A stretch of 64,000 bases of DNA from Celeribacter litoreus (GCF_020165855.1 NZ_JAIUFY010000005.1:855243-919242); one strand, 5' to 3'. Shown: positions 1-11,902, counted from the stretch's first letter. Notes: generated from the sequence alone by a model not told the origin. Program-made: numbers and translations.

Positions 1-2
1 TG

Positions 3-1160
3 GTGTATGGCGCGACTCCCGTAGCAGGGGGCGAGCCGGTGTTGCCCCGTTGGTGGCGCACGATCGACAAATGGACCCTGTCCTGTGTGTTTATTCTGTT
101 CGGTATCGGGCTTTTGCTCGGGCTGGCAGCGTCGCCGCCTCTGGCCGAGAAGAACGGCTTTGCAGACATGTTCTACTACGTGAAGCGGCAGGCCTTTTTT
201 GGCACTGTCGGCCTCACGGTGATGGTCGCGATCACGATGATGGACCCTGCGCGGGTGCGGCGGTTGGCGGTGCTCGGGTTTGGCGCGGCGTTTGTCGCGC
301 TCCTGCTGCTGCCGTTTCTTGGCACCGATTTCGGGAAGGGGGCGACGCGGTGGTTCTCCTTCGGGTTCGCCTCTGTTCAACCGTCGGAGTTTCTGAAGCC
401 TGCCTTTGTCGTGACGGCTGCGTGGCTCATGGCGGCCTCTTTGGAAATCGGTGGACCTCCGGGCAAGATGTATTCCTTTGCGCTCGCGGGGATCATCGTA
501 ATCCTGCTCGCGCTGCAGCCGGATTTCGGGCAGGCCTCTTTGATCCTGTTTTCCTGGGGCGTGATGTATTTCGTTGCGGGGGCGCCGATGATGCTCCTCG
601 CGGGGATTGCGGGGCTTGTCGTGATGGGCGGTTTCTTCGCCTATGAGAATTCCGAGCACTTCGCCCGCCGCATCGACGGCTTTCTGAACCCGACAATCGA
701 TCCGACGACCCAGATCGGCTACGCGACGAACGCGATCCGCGAGGGCGGTATCTTCGGCGTCGGCGTGGGTGAGGGGACGGTGAAATGGTCTCTGCCGGAT
801 GCGCATACCGATTTCATCATTGCCGTCGCAGCCGAAGAATATGGGCTGTTGCTCGTTCTGATCATCATCTCGCTTTACGCGACGATCACTGTGCGTTCTA
901 TGTGGCGGCTGCTCCGAGAGCGTGATCCGTTCATCCGCCTTGCGGGGACGGGGCTTGCCTGTGCGTTCGGTGTTCAGGCCTTTATCAATATGGGTGTGGC
1001 CGTTCGCCTGTTGCCTGCCAAGGGGATGACGCTTCCATTCGTTTCCTATGGTGGCTCGTCTGTGATTGCGTCGGGCATTGCGCTCGGCGCGCTTTTGGCT
1101 TTTACCCGCACGCGACCGCAGGGCGAGATCGGGGACATCCTGATCCGGCGCGGACGTTAA
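3..1160 (+). CDS. ftsW: FtsW, septal peptidoglycan polymerase (SEDS family), 5' end at window edge
   Basis: SEDS-family glycosyltransferase that polymerises lipid II at the division septum together with FtsI. About ten hydrophobic segments are visible, and the family signature PFVSYGGSS lies at about residues 345-353. The extracellular loop carrying PDAHTDFI (about 265-272) holds the conserved acidic residue of the family. The reading frame is open to the window start. The GTG at position 3 is the first usable codon, but relatives usually start a few residues earlier, so the true start probably lies outside the window. The gene is followed after 8 bp by murG, as in other Rhodobacteraceae dcw clusters. 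RodA is the alternative, but the mur/fts neighbours decide for FtsW. Confidence 0.95.
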   Translation: MYGATPVAGGEPVLPRWWRTIDKWTLSCVFILFGIGLLLGLAASPPLAEKNGFADMFYYVKRQAFFGTVGLTVMVAITMMDPARVRRLAVLGFGAAFVALLLLPFLGTDFGKGATRWFSFGFASVQPSEFLKPAFVVTAAWLMAASLEIGGPPGKMYSFALAGIIVILLALQPDFGQASLILFSWGVMYFVAGAPMMLLAGIAGLVVMGGFFAYENSEHFARRIDGFLNPTIDPTTQIGYATNAIREGGIFGVGVGEGTVKWSLPDAHTDFIIAVAAEEYGLLLVLIIISLYATITVRSMWRLLRERDPFIRLAGTGLACAFGVQAFINMGVAVRLLPAKGMTLPFVSYGGSSVIASGIALGALLAFTRTRPQGEIGDILIRRGR

Positions 1161-1168
1161 GAACCGGA

Positions 1169-2293
1169 ATGAGTGGACCTATGACCCAAGACGCCCCCCT
1201 CCTCGTGATCGCAGCCGGTGGCACCGGAGGACATATGTTTCCGGCGCAGTCGCTCGCCGAGGTGATGCTTGCGCGTGGCTGGCGAGTGAAACTGTCGACC
1301 GACGCCCGCGGTGCGCGTTACACGGGGGCTTTCCCGAAAGCCGTTGAAATCGACGTGCTGCCTTCCGCGACCTTTGCGCGGGGCGGAATTGCGGCGAAAG
1401 CCATGGTGTTCCCGCGTATCCTTGGCGGTGTTGCAAAAGCGATCCGCCACTTTTTGCGCGACAAGCCCGCCGTCGTCGTGGGTTTTGGTGGCTATCCGGC
1501 TATTCCGGCGGTGGCGGCCGCGACGCTGATGAAGCTGCCGCGCATGATCCACGAACAGAACGGCATTCTCGGCAAGGTCAATCAGGTCTTCGCCAAACGC
1601 GTGAACCAAGTTGCCTGCGGGACATGGCCGACGACGCTTCCCGAAGGAGTTCATGGTCTGCACGTTGGCAACCCCGTGCGGGGCGCCGTTCTCGAAAAAC
1701 ACGCGGCTGCTTACATCGCGCCGGGCGATTACCCGATGGAAATTCTTGTGATCGGTGGCTCCCAGGGCGCGCGCATTCTGTCGGATGTGGTGCCCTCCGC
1801 TGTCGCGCAGCTCCCGCAGTCGCTTCTCTCACACCTCCGAGTGAGCCAACAGGCGCGGCCCGAAGATCTCGACCGCGTGACGGAGTTTTATGAGGCGCAG
1901 GGCATTCAGGCCGATGTGCGGACCTTCTTTGACGATATCCCGAAACGGATGAGCGAAGCACAGCTCGTGATTTCGCGTTCTGGCGCCTCGACTGTCGCAG
2001 ATATCTCCGTGATTGGCCGTCCGTCGATCCTCATCCCGTTTGCCGCTGCCGCAGGGGATCACCAGACTGCAAATGCTCGTGGTCTTGTTGAGGCCAACGC
2101 CGCCGTGATGATCCCCGAGAGCCAGTTGACAGCCGAGAGCCTGTCCGAACAGGTCACCAATATTCTGAGCCAACCCGATGGCGCCCTGATGATGGCGCGG
2201 GCCGCGCTCTCCGTGGGCAAGCCTGAAGCCGCCGAGGAATTGGCTGTGCTCGTTGAGAGCCTTGCTTTCCCCGAAACCTACCCTGCCGCCTAA
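1169..2293 (+). CDS. murG: MurG, UDP-GlcNAc:undecaprenyl-pyrophosphoryl-MurNAc-pentapeptide transferase
   Basis: Cytoplasmic membrane-associated GT28 glycosyltransferase that converts lipid I to lipid II. The N-terminal glycine loop GGTGGH is at residues 17-22, a second glycine loop VGFGGYP near 109-115, HEQNG near 134 and GGSQGA in the C-terminal UDP-GlcNAc domain. At 374 residues the length is normal. A second in-frame ATG at 1181 (MTQDAPLL) matches the usual start of relatives equally well; neither has a strong ribosome binding site, so the start is uncertain by four codons. It lies between ftsW and murC in one transcription direction. Confidence 0.96.
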   Translation: MSGPMTQDAPLLVIAAGGTGGHMFPAQSLAEVMLARGWRVKLSTDARGARYTGAFPKAVEIDVLPSATFARGGIAAKAMVFPRILGGVAKAIRHFLRDKPAVVVGFGGYPAIPAVAAATLMKLPRMIHEQNGILGKVNQVFAKRVNQVACGTWPTTLPEGVHGLHVGNPVRGAVLEKHAAAYIAPGDYPMEILVIGGSQGARILSDVVPSAVAQLPQSLLSHLRVSQQARPEDLDRVTEFYEAQGIQADVRTFFDDIPKRMSEAQLVISRSGASTVADISVIGRPSILIPFAAAAGDHQTANARGLVEANAAVMIPESQLTAESLSEQVTNILSQPDGALMMARAALSVGKPEAAEELAVLVESLAFPETYPAA

Positions 2294-2314
2294 GACACGA
2301 GTGAGACCGAGAAG

Positions 2315-3712
2315 ATGAACGCATCTGCCACCAAACTGCCTACCGAGATGGGCGCAATCCACTTTGTCGGCATCGGCGGGATCGGCATGTCGGGCATTGC
2401 CGAAGTGCTGCTCAACCACGGCTATCAAGTGCAGGGCTCTGACCTGAAAGCCTCCAAGATCACGGATCGTCTCAAGGAGCTGGGCGCGGTCATCTACGAA
2501 GGCCAGCGGGCCGAGAATCTCGAGAATGCCGAGGTTGTGGTGATCTCAAGCGCGATCAAACCGGGCAATCCGGAGCTCGACGCGGCACGTCTGGCCGGTC
2601 TGCCGGTGGTGCGCCGCGCGGAAATGCTCGCAGAACTCATGCGCCTGAAATCCAACGTCGCGGTGGCCGGCACGCACGGCAAGACGACGACCACGACGCT
2701 CGTGGCCGAGTTGCTTGTGGCGGGCGGGATCGATCCGACGGTGATCAACGGCGGGATCATCCATGCCTATGGCTCCAACGCACGGATGGGGCAGGGCGAT
2801 TGGATGGTCGTGGAAGCCGACGAGAGCGACGGAACGTTCAACCGTCTGCCTGCGACGATTGCCATCGTGACCAACATTGATCCCGAACATATGGAACACT
2901 GGGGCACGATCGAAAACCTGCGTCAGGGCTTTTACGACTTCGTGTCGGGCATCCCGTTCTATGGTCTCGCCGTGTGCTGCACGGATCACCCCGAAGTTCA
3001 GTCTCTCGTGGGCAAGATTACGGACCGCCGTGTCGTGACCTATGGGTTCAATGCGCAAGCGGATGTGCGGGCGGTGAACCTGACCTACAAAAAGGGCGTC
3101 GCGCATTTCGACATCGTGCTCGCTGCCGACGACATCGTGATTGAGGGCTGTACCCTCCCGATGCCCGGGGATCACAATGTGTCCAATGCGCTGGCGGCTG
3201 TGGCTGTGTCCCGCCATCTCGGGATGAAAGCCGCAGAGATCAAAGAGGCGCTTGCGGCCTTTGGCGGTGTGAATCGCCGCTTTACCCGCGTGGGTGAAGT
3301 GAACGGTGTGACGATCATTGATGACTACGGCCATCACCCTGTGGAGATCGCCGCCGTGCTCAAAGCCGCGCGTCAGGCGTCCGAGGGGCGCGTGATTGCG
3401 GTGCACCAGCCGCACCGATATTCGCGTCTCCATACCCTCTTCGATGATTTCTGCACCTGTTTCAACGAGGCCGATGTGGTCGGCATTGCGGAGGTCTATG
3501 CCGCGGGTGAAGAGCCGATCGAAGGCGCGTCACGTGATGATCTCGTGGCTGGTCTGATCCGCCACGGCCACCGCCACGCGCGCGCGGTGACGTCCGAGGA
3601 CGATCTCGAACGGTTGGTGCGCGAGCAGACTGGTCCTGGAGATATCGTTGTCTGTCTGGGTGCTGGGACAATTTCGACTTGGGCGCATAATCTACCGAAC
3701 AGACTCGGCTAA
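2315..3712 (+). CDS. murC: MurC, UDP-N-acetylmuramate--L-alanine ligase
   Basis: ATP-dependent Mur ligase that adds the first L-alanine to UDP-MurNAc in the cytoplasm. The N-terminal Rossmann-like loop GIGGIGMSG is at residues 19-27 and the ATP-binding loop GTHGKTTT at 119-126. The central ADESDGTF motif and the NIDPEHM segment follow, as in the family. The 465-residue length is typical. The gene follows murG after 21 bp and is itself followed, unusually, by an amino-acid permease gene instead of murB. Confidence 0.97.
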   Translation: MNASATKLPTEMGAIHFVGIGGIGMSGIAEVLLNHGYQVQGSDLKASKITDRLKELGAVIYEGQRAENLENAEVVVISSAIKPGNPELDAARLAGLPVVRRAEMLAELMRLKSNVAVAGTHGKTTTTTLVAELLVAGGIDPTVINGGIIHAYGSNARMGQGDWMVVEADESDGTFNRLPATIAIVTNIDPEHMEHWGTIENLRQGFYDFVSGIPFYGLAVCCTDHPEVQSLVGKITDRRVVTYGFNAQADVRAVNLTYKKGVAHFDIVLAADDIVIEGCTLPMPGDHNVSNALAAVAVSRHLGMKAAEIKEALAAFGGVNRRFTRVGEVNGVTIIDDYGHHPVEIAAVLKAARQASEGRVIAVHQPHRYSRLHTLFDDFCTCFNEADVVGIAEVYAAGEEPIEGASRDDLVAGLIRHGHRHARAVTSEDDLERLVREQTGPGDIVVCLGAGTISTWAHNLPNRLG

Positions 3713-3729
3713 CACTCACGGAGGCAGCG

Positions 3730-4917
3730 ATGGCACAGGCTTTGAAACGGAGGATCGGTCCCGGTCTTCTGACGGCCTATGGTGTCGGTGTTATGGTAGG
3801 CGCGGGCATTTACGTGCTCGTGGGTGCGGTCGCGGCGCAGGCGGGGCTGTATGCGCCTTTGGCGTTTCTACTCGCAGGTCTAATCGCCGCGCCCTCCGCG
3901 CTCTCCTATGCTGAACTCTCGACCCGTATTCCCGAAGCTGCTGGTGAAGCGGCCTATGTCGAGGCGGGCTTTGGCTCCCGTCTGCTGGGGCTGATCGTCG
4001 GTGTCGCCATCGTCATGGCGGGGACTATATCCGCAGCCGCCGTTTTGCGCGGCGGCGCGGGGTACTTAATCGGGTTTGTCGATATACCGTTTGCCGTGGC
4101 TATTGGCGGTCTTGGCCTGTTGCTCTTGGCCGTCGCCATTGTCGGCGTGCTGGAGAGCCTTGCGATGGCGGCTGTGTTTACGGTGATTGAGGTCATCGGG
4201 CTTGGCCTCGTCGTCTGGTCCGGTTGGCACGCGCCGATGTCGCCCGATTTTGCAACGCCGACGATGCCCTATCTCCCCGGTGTCGGTGTGGCGGCGACGC
4301 TCGCCTTCTTCGCCTTCATCGGGTTCGAAGACATTGTGAACATGGCCGAAGAGGTGCGGCGACCGGAGCGGACGCTACCGATTGCGATCATTGCCTCGCT
4401 GGTCATTACGACGCTGCTTTACGCCGGCGTGACCATCGCGGCGGTACGGGCCGTGCCGCTCGAAGTGTTAGCGGAGTCGGAGCGTCCGCTGGCTCTCGTG
4501 TATGAAGCGGGGGGCGGGCAAGCCGTTCTCCTCTCCGCGATTGCGGCGACAGCGGCGCTCAATGGCGTGCTTGCGCAGGTCGTTATGGCGGCGCGGGTGC
4601 TGTTCGGGCTTGGCAAACGTGGCAGCATCTTTAGGGTCTTTCACCATGCACACCCGCGCTTTGGCACACCTGTTCTCGCGACGTCACTGATCGGCGTGGT
4701 GGTCATCGGTGCGGCGCTGACAATGCCGGTTGCGAACCTTGCTGGTGTCACCTCCACTATTTTGCTCATCGTGTTTTCTGTCGTAAACGGGAGCCTGATT
4801 TTCCTCAAACGCAAGTCTCAAAAAGCCCCGTTCCGGGTTGCGGACTGGGTGCCGGTGGTGGGGCTGGTGTTTGCACTTCTGGCACTGTTTGCTTTTGTTA
4901 TGGGAGCGGTCGGATGA
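3730..4917 (+). CDS. APC-superfamily amino acid permease
   Basis: Integral membrane amino acid/polyamine/organocation (APC) transporter of 395 residues with about eleven to twelve hydrophobic segments. The segment 18-36, rich in GVGVMVGAGIY, is the characteristic broken first helix of the APC fold, and FIGFEDIVNMAEEVRRPERTLP is the conserved loop after helix 6. A good ribosome binding site (GGAGG, 3720-3724) precedes the ATG. The gene sits 17 bp after murC and overlaps the next small gene by ATGA, so it is probably transcribed with the mur genes. Substrate is unknown. Transporters are not a standard member of the dcw cluster, so this looks like a lineage-specific insertion. Confidence 0.9.
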   Translation: MAQALKRRIGPGLLTAYGVGVMVGAGIYVLVGAVAAQAGLYAPLAFLLAGLIAAPSALSYAELSTRIPEAAGEAAYVEAGFGSRLLGLIVGVAIVMAGTISAAAVLRGGAGYLIGFVDIPFAVAIGGLGLLLLAVAIVGVLESLAMAAVFTVIEVIGLGLVVWSGWHAPMSPDFATPTMPYLPGVGVAATLAFFAFIGFEDIVNMAEEVRRPERTLPIAIIASLVITTLLYAGVTIAAVRAVPLEVLAESERPLALVYEAGGGQAVLLSAIAATAALNGVLAQVVMAARVLFGLGKRGSIFRVFHHAHPRFGTPVLATSLIGVVVIGAALTMPVANLAGVTSTILLIVFSVVNGSLIFLKRKSQKAPFRVADWVPVVGLVFALLALFAFVMGAVG

Positions 4918-5186
4918 ACGAGTTGCTGAACCCTCTTGTGGCCATGGCGATCTGGGCGCTTGCGTGTATGGCGCTTGCACCGTTACCTATTAAGTATCAA
5001 ATCGTTCCGGGCCTGAGCTTGCTCGCCATGTTGCCCGTTTTGTTGATTTGGACCGGCATGACATACGGTGTCTGGCCGGTGCTGATCGGACTGGCTGCGG
5101 CCGCCTCGTTGTTTCGCAAGCCTTTGATCGCTCTCTGGCGATATCTTGGTCGGCGTCTCAAAGGACAGGATGGGAAGACAAAATGA
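4914..5186 (+). CDS. Small membrane protein, DUF2484-like
   Basis: A 90-residue protein with three hydrophobic segments (about 5-22, 30-47 and 50-68) and a basic tail. It resembles the next small protein in size, topology and C-terminal RKPL..LWRYLGRRLK pattern, and both look like the DUF2484 proteins found between murC and murB in Rhodobacteraceae. The start overlaps the permease stop (ATGA) and the stop overlaps the next start (ATGA), so translation is probably coupled. Function is unknown. It could be a diverged duplicate of its neighbour. Confidence 0.75.
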   Translation: MNELLNPLVAMAIWALACMALAPLPIKYQIVPGLSLLAMLPVLLIWTGMTYGVWPVLIGLAAAASLFRKPLIALWRYLGRRLKGQDGKTK

Positions 5187-5443
5187 CCCTATCTCTCGCG
5201 CTCGCTTGCATCTGGGCCATTCTGGCCAATGTGATCGCCATGTTCCCGTCGCGCCACCACCACTGGCCTGCGGCCTATGTGCTGATCGCGCTGGGGGTTC
5301 CCCTTCTGGGCTACGTCACATATGAGAACGGCCCATGGATCGCGCTCATCTGCTTTGCTGCGGGTGTGTCGATCCTGCGCTGGCCGGTGATTTATCTCGG
5401 CCGGTGGATCCGCAAGCTATTCGCAAAAGGTCCCGCACAATGA
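5183..5443 (+). CDS. DUF2484 family small membrane protein
   Basis: An 86-residue protein with two or three membrane segments, starting [17 protein letters not shown] and containing the MFPSRHHHW segment typical of DUF2484. This family is regularly found directly before murB in Rhodobacteraceae; its function is not known. An upstream frame extension to 5048 exists, but the ATG at 5183 overlaps the previous stop as ATGA and the stop overlaps the murB ATG in the same way, which fixes the start. Confidence 0.85.
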   Translation: MTLSLALACIWAILANVIAMFPSRHHHWPAAYVLIALGVPLLGYVTYENGPWIALICFAAGVSILRWPVIYLGRWIRKLFAKGPAQ

Positions 5444-6405
5444 CATATCCTGACGTCCGTGGAAAATTGACGGAGAACCGCGTGCTCTCCGACCTCACAT
5501 GGTTGCGTGTGGGCGGGCCTGCAGATGCGCTGTTCCAGCCTGCGGATCTTGAGGATTTGCAGAGCTTTCTCTCCGCGCTTGATCCCTCGGTCGAGGTGTT
5601 TCCGATGGGCGTTGGCTCCAACCTGATCGTGCGGGACGGCGGGCTCAGAGCCGTGGTGATCCGCATGGGGCGCGGGTTCAACGGGATCGAGATCGACGCA
5701 GAGGCGGGACGTGTGACAGCGGGCGTGGCGGCGCTTGATGCCCATGTCGCGCGCAAAGCGGCAGCAGCGGGGCTTGACCTCACGTTCCTGCGGACCATTC
5801 CGGGGGCCATCGGCGGCGCGGTGCGGATGAATGCAGGCTGCTATGGTACCTATGTCGCGGATCATTTCGTGTCCGCGACCGCTGTGACACGCGCCGGAGA
5901 GATTGTCACGCTGACAGCGGACGACCTGAATTTTCAATATCGTCAAACCGACCTACCGGAGGGTTGGGTCATCGTCGAGGCGACCTTTTCTGCCGAGCAC
6001 GGCGATCCCGAGATGCTCGAAACCCGCATGGCGGACCAACTCGCCAAGCGCGACGCGACACAGCCGGTGAAAGACCGCACGGCGGGTTCGACCTTCCGCA
6101 ATCCTGCCGGATTTTCGTCGACGGGGAAGGCCGACGACGTGCATGATCTCAAGGCATGGAAAGTCATTGATGACGCCGGTCTGCGCGGCTTTTCCATCGG
6201 TGGGGCGCAGATGAGCGAGAAGCACTCGAACTTTATGATCAACACCGGTGAAGCGACCGCACACGATCTCGAAGAACTCGGAGAGACGGTGCGAAAAAAG
6301 GTATTCCAAAACAGCGGTATCGCGTTACAATGGGAAATCAAACGTGTCGGCGTGTTCGCGGGGCCAGAGGTTCTTGACGGGCTGACCGAGGCGGAAGATA
6401 CATAA
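5440..6405 (+). CDS. murB: MurB, UDP-N-acetylenolpyruvoylglucosamine reductase
   Basis: FAD- and NADPH-dependent reductase that makes UDP-MurNAc from UDP-GlcNAc-enolpyruvate. FAD-binding segments are [12 protein letters not shown] (57-68) and [13 protein letters not shown] (121-133). GSTFRNP at 216-222 carries the serine expected to donate the proton to the enol intermediate, and the C-terminal substrate motif KHSNFMIN follows. The 321-residue length is normal for the short type. The ATG at 5440 overlaps the DUF2484 stop, and relatives begin in the same place; the longer open frame from 5335 is not used. Confidence 0.96.
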   Translation: MTYPDVRGKLTENRVLSDLTWLRVGGPADALFQPADLEDLQSFLSALDPSVEVFPMGVGSNLIVRDGGLRAVVIRMGRGFNGIEIDAEAGRVTAGVAALDAHVARKAAAAGLDLTFLRTIPGAIGGAVRMNAGCYGTYVADHFVSATAVTRAGEIVTLTADDLNFQYRQTDLPEGWVIVEATFSAEHGDPEMLETRMADQLAKRDATQPVKDRTAGSTFRNPAGFSSTGKADDVHDLKAWKVIDDAGLRGFSIGGAQMSEKHSNFMINTGEATAHDLEELGETVRKKVFQNSGIALQWEIKRVGVFAGPEVLDGLTEAEDT

Positions 6406-6411
6406 AAATAA

Positions 6412-6472
6412 CAGACGCTTCGGCGTTTGCGCAGTCAGAGCAGGCTGTGACGGTAAAGACCCCGAAACGGGG
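6412..6472. other. Two hairpins in the murB-ddl gap
   Basis: The 120-bp gap contains a 7-bp stem with a TTCG loop (CAGACGC at 6412-6418, GCGTTTG at 6423-6429, one G-T pair) and a second stem CCCCG (6460-6464) / CGGGG (6468-6472) with loop AAA. Neither is followed by a clear T-run, so they are weak terminators at best. They may modulate read-through into ddl. Confidence 0.4.
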
Positions 6473-6526
6473 CAATTCCAAAAAAGGGCCGCAAAAGATG
6501 GTCCGAACAATTTGAGGCGAGTGGAC

Positions 6527-7438
6527 ATGTCGAGCAGGCAGTCCCCGAAAGTAGCGGTTCTCAAGGGTGGCCCCTCGGCTGAGCGCGAGGTGTCCTTGGT
6601 CTCCGGGCGTGAATGCGCCGAAGCTCTTCGGGGTGAAGGATTTGAAGTGGTCGAGATCGATGCAGGGGATGACCTCTGCGCGCGCCTTCAAGAGGTCGCG
6701 CCCGATGTCGTGTTTAACGCCCTTCATGGTCGCTACGGCGAAGATGGCTGTGTACAGGGCCTCCTCGAATGGCTGCGCATTCCCTACACCCATTCCGGTG
6801 TTCTTGCCTCTGCTCTGGCAATGGACAAGGAAAAGACCAAAGAGATTTACCGCCGCGAAGGTCTGCCGATTGCGCAGTCTGTTCTGGCGACCCATGGCGA
6901 GATCGAAGCCAGCCATGTGATGGCGCCGCCCTACGTGGTGAAGCCCTATGATGAGGGGTCGTCTGTGGGCGTCTATCTCATCCGTGAAGGTGATGAGACA
7001 CCGGCGCTCTCCAAAGATCTTCCGCCCGTTCTGATGGTTGAGCAATTCGTTCCTGGACGCGAACTGACCTGTTCCGTCATGGGGGATAAGGCGCTCTGTG
7101 TGACCGACATCCTCACGGACGGCTGGTATGATTATGAGGCGAAGTATTCCGCCGGTGGGTCGCGCCATGTGTGCCCCGCCGAATTGCCGGAAGAGATCAC
7201 GGCGGCCTGTCAGGACTACGCTCTGCGGGCACATAAGGCGCTCGGGTGCCGTGGTGTTTCGCGGACAGATTTCCGTTGGGATGAAGCGAAGGGTCTTGAA
7301 GGGTTGATCCTCTTGGAGACCAATACCCAGCCCGGCATGACACCTACGTCGCTCTCGCCGGAGCAGGCGCAGAAAAGCGGCATTACCTTTGGTGCCTTCT
7401 GTAAATGGATGGTGGAGGACGCGTCATGCGACCGGTAG
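6527..7438 (+). CDS. ddl: Ddl, D-alanine--D-alanine ligase
   Basis: ATP-grasp ligase that joins two D-alanines for the peptidoglycan stem peptide. GGPSAEREVSLVSG (residues 14-27) holds the acidic and serine residues of the first substrate site. HGRYGEDGCVQG, KPYDEGSSVGV and the C-terminal LLETNTQPGMTPTSL with its metal-binding residues follow in family order. The ATG at 6527 has GAGG nine bases upstream; an upstream TTG at 6512 is less likely. Length 303 residues. The stop lies inside the ftsQ start region (13-bp overlap). Confidence 0.96.
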   Translation: MSSRQSPKVAVLKGGPSAEREVSLVSGRECAEALRGEGFEVVEIDAGDDLCARLQEVAPDVVFNALHGRYGEDGCVQGLLEWLRIPYTHSGVLASALAMDKEKTKEIYRREGLPIAQSVLATHGEIEASHVMAPPYVVKPYDEGSSVGVYLIREGDETPALSKDLPPVLMVEQFVPGRELTCSVMGDKALCVTDILTDGWYDYEAKYSAGGSRHVCPAELPEEITAACQDYALRAHKALGCRGVSRTDFRWDEAKGLEGLILLETNTQPGMTPTSLSPEQAQKSGITFGAFCKWMVEDASCDR

Positions 7439-8403
7439 ACCCGTCCGAGTTTGCGAAAGGCCCGACCGAGGGCGGCTCTGCGCGGGTGTCTGAAGCTGTC
7501 GCGCGGGCGCTGCGTGCGCGTCGCGGCGATGCCGGTGCGCATCGCCCCCGCGATCCGGCACCGTCCCGCACGGCCTACCGGATGAACCGTCTCTGGCTCA
7601 CGCCGTCGGTCCGCTTTTTCCTGCGCCGCGTTGCGCCCGTGTTGGCCGTCGCGGGTTGTGCTGCTATTTGGTTCGCATCCGAAGAGAACCGCCGCGCCTT
7701 CACCGATACCTATGCGGCCGCGAAGTTCGAAATTCAGAACCGTCCGGAATTCATGGTCAAGCTCATGGCCATCGATGGCGCATCCGAGGGGCTTGCGGAA
7801 GAAATTCGCGAAGTGACCTCGATCGATTTTCCGATCTCGTCCTTCTCTCTCGATCTACAGGAACAACTCAGCCGCGTTGAAGAACTCGATGCCGTCGAGA
7901 GCGCGGGGCTGCGCGTTCGTGCGGGCGGGATTTTGCAGGTGGATGTCAAAGAACGCGTGCCCGCGGTTGTCTGGCGCGGGAGCAATGGCCTCACGCTACT
8001 CGATGCAGAAGGGCACCGCGTTGCTGCGCTTGAGAGCCGCCTTGATCGCCCAGATCTCCCCCTGATCGCAGGGGAGGGTGCGGAACGTGAAGTGGCGCAG
8101 GCGATCAGACTTCTAAAAGCGGCGCGTCCTCTGGAGAACCGCTTGCGCGGCCTCGTGCGCGTCGGCGAGCGCCGTTGGGATCTCGTTCTCGATCGTGATC
8201 AAGTGATCATGCTGCCAGAAAAGAACCCGCTCGGGGCCTTGGCGCAGGTGATCGCGATGGATCAAGCCAAAGACCTTCTCGAACGCGATGCAACTCATGT
8301 GGATTTGCGTCGGCCAGATCGACCGACCCTTAGACTGACTGAAGCCGCCGTCTCCGAGATGGAGCGTTTGCGCGCGATAGAAATGGGAGTTTCTTTCAGA
8401 TGA
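7426..8403 (+). CDS. ftsQ: FtsQ, cell division protein
   Basis: Single-pass inner-membrane divisome protein. A basic, disordered cytoplasmic tail of about 68 residues precedes one membrane helix (about 69-85). A POTRA-type segment and the FtsQ core, including VKERVPAVVWR, follow in the periplasm. The 325-residue length is typical for alphaproteobacteria, which have long N-tails. The ATG at 7426 lies 13 bp before the end of ddl, and the stop overlaps the ftsA ATG as ATGA, so ddl, ftsQ and ftsA are translationally coupled. Confidence 0.94.
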   Translation: MRPVDPSEFAKGPTEGGSARVSEAVARALRARRGDAGAHRPRDPAPSRTAYRMNRLWLTPSVRFFLRRVAPVLAVAGCAAIWFASEENRRAFTDTYAAAKFEIQNRPEFMVKLMAIDGASEGLAEEIREVTSIDFPISSFSLDLQEQLSRVEELDAVESAGLRVRAGGILQVDVKERVPAVVWRGSNGLTLLDAEGHRVAALESRLDRPDLPLIAGEGAEREVAQAIRLLKAARPLENRLRGLVRVGERRWDLVLDRDQVIMLPEKNPLGALAQVIAMDQAKDLLERDATHVDLRRPDRPTLRLTEAAVSEMERLRAIEMGVSFR

Positions 8404-9731
8404 CCGATCTCTATGACGCCCAGCGGGCCATGCGGAACATGCGCAAAGCGGCACTCCAGCGCGGTGTGATCGCCATTCTCGATGTTGGCACCTCCAAGAT
8501 CGCCTGCCTTGTGCTCCGGTTCGACGGGGACAGCTTTACCGGTGGGGACGGTGTCGGGCCGCTCGCGGGGCAATCCTCTTTCCGCGTGATCGGTGCCGCG
8601 ACGACGCGCTCGCGCGGTGTGCGCTTTGGCGAGATTGAAGCCATGGCCGAAACCGAACGTGCCATCCGTACGGCTGTGCAGGCCGCACAAAAGATGGCGC
8701 AGACGCGCGTCGACCACGTCATCGCGTGTTTCTCCGGCGGTCAGCCACGGTCCTATGGTCTGGCCGGTCAGGTCGAGGTCGAAACGGATGTTGTCTCCGA
8801 ACAGGACGTCGCCCGCGTACTCGCCGCATCGGATGTGCCTGATTACGGCACGCATCGTGATGTGCTCCACGCGCAGCCAGTGAACTTTGCACTTGATCAC
8901 CGCTCCGGCCTCAAAGATCCGCGTGGCCAGATCGGGCAGGACCTTGCGGTCGATATGCACATGCTCACGGTCGACTCTGCGACGATCCAGAACCTTCTCT
9001 ACGCGATCAAGCGTTGCGATCTCGAAGTCGCGGGCCTCGCCTCAGGCGCCTATGTGTCCGGCATTTCCGCTCTTGTGGAAGATGAACAAGAGTTGGGTGC
9101 GGCCTGTGTCGATATGGGCGGCGGCGCGACGGATGTGTCGATCTTCATGAAGAAGCACATGATCTTTGCGGATTCCGTGCGGATGGGCGGTGATCACGTC
9201 ACGTCTGATATTGCCATGGGGCTCCAGATCCCGCTCGCGACAGCGGAGCGGATCAAGACCTTCTACGGCGGCGTTGTGGCGACGGGAATGGATGACCGCG
9301 AGATGATTGAGATCGGTGGCGATAGCGGCGATTGGGACAAAGATCGTCGTACTGTGAGCCGTGCCGAACTCATTGGCATCATCCGTCCGCGGGTCGAGGA
9401 AATTCTCGAAGGCGTCCGTGATAGCCTTGATGCAGCGGGCTTTGAGCATTTGCCGTCGCAGCAGATCGTGCTCACAGGTGGCGCGTCGCAAATTCCGGGT
9501 CTCGTGACGCTTGCGCCGAAGATCCTCGGGCAGAATGTCCGCATCGGACGTCCGCTGCGTGTGCAGGGTCTACCGCAGGCAGCGACTGGCGCGGCGTTTG
9601 CCGCCTCTGTCGGTCTGTGCTTGTTTGCGGCCCATCCGCAAGACGAATGGTGGGATTTCGAGATTCCGGCAGAACGCTATCCATCGCGCTCTCTCAAGCG
9701 CGCGGTGCGGTGGTTCAAGGACAACTGGTAA
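8400..9731 (+). CDS. ftsA: FtsA, actin-like membrane tether of FtsZ
   Basis: Actin/HSP70-fold ATPase that anchors FtsZ filaments to the membrane. AILDVGTSKIACLV (about 21-34) is the first phosphate loop, CVDMGGGATDVSIF the second, and VLTGGASQIPG the adenosine-binding segment. The C-terminal RAVRWFKDNW is an amphipathic membrane-targeting helix ending with the aromatic residues expected. Length 443 residues. The gene starts inside the ftsQ stop (ATGA). A 430-bp gap separates it from ftsZ. Confidence 0.96.
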   Translation: MTDLYDAQRAMRNMRKAALQRGVIAILDVGTSKIACLVLRFDGDSFTGGDGVGPLAGQSSFRVIGAATTRSRGVRFGEIEAMAETERAIRTAVQAAQKMAQTRVDHVIACFSGGQPRSYGLAGQVEVETDVVSEQDVARVLAASDVPDYGTHRDVLHAQPVNFALDHRSGLKDPRGQIGQDLAVDMHMLTVDSATIQNLLYAIKRCDLEVAGLASGAYVSGISALVEDEQELGAACVDMGGGATDVSIFMKKHMIFADSVRMGGDHVTSDIAMGLQIPLATAERIKTFYGGVVATGMDDREMIEIGGDSGDWDKDRRTVSRAELIGIIRPRVEEILEGVRDSLDAAGFEHLPSQQIVLTGGASQIPGLVTLAPKILGQNVRIGRPLRVQGLPQAATGAAFAASVGLCLFAAHPQDEWWDFEIPAERYPSRSLKRAVRWFKDNW

Positions 9732-10163
9732 GCAATTGCGCTTCGGCGCGGCTGCCTGTAGGATACGTGAAGAGGCAGTGATCCCGCGAAATGAGGATCT
9801 CGACCAAAATAGGCGCGATTTCATTCGTGCGTCCCATATGTCAGGCACCGAGCAGAGTTCCGACATGCCATAGAAATCCCATTCGGGATTTATCGTCGTT
9901 GTAGCGGTTTTTACCGTTCTCTAGATGTGCGACTGCCTCAATCAGCTAAATCTAGGTGAGTGCGCATAATCCCGCCGAAAATTGAAGAATTGGCCCCAGA
10001 TTTTGTGGCGTGAATGTGTTTTCGGGGTGACGAACAGGCCGAAAACACGTAGGATTCTCCCAGGATAGGTAAAATTTGCCCGCGATTCAGGCGGGCAGGG
10101 ACACGTCGGGTCTCCGGAAGAATAGGCCGGACGGACCCGTGTTAACAAAACAGGCGGACGATC
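9732..10163 (+). promoter_or_regulatory. ftsA-ftsZ intergenic leader with two perfect hairpins
   Basis: No gene is visible in these 432 bp. Two uninterrupted hairpins stand out. The first is AAATCCC (9874-9880) / GGGATTT (9885-9891) with loop ATTC. The second is TGCCCGC (10077-10083) / GCGGGCA (10091-10097) with a 7-base loop, about 67 bases before the ftsZ ATG. Neither has a T-run, so they are not standard terminators. The size of the gap in an otherwise packed cluster suggests a separate ftsZ promoter and a structured 5' leader; this is an inference. GTTAAC lies at 10140-10145 and AGGCGGA (10151-10157) is the ribosome binding site. Confidence 0.55.
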
Positions 10164-11831
<1,668 letters not shown>

Positions 11832-11902
11832 AAATAGCCGTCACAAACCGTTAATTTTGTGACACACAACATTCACGTTCACGACGTGTTACAGCATGGA
11901 AA

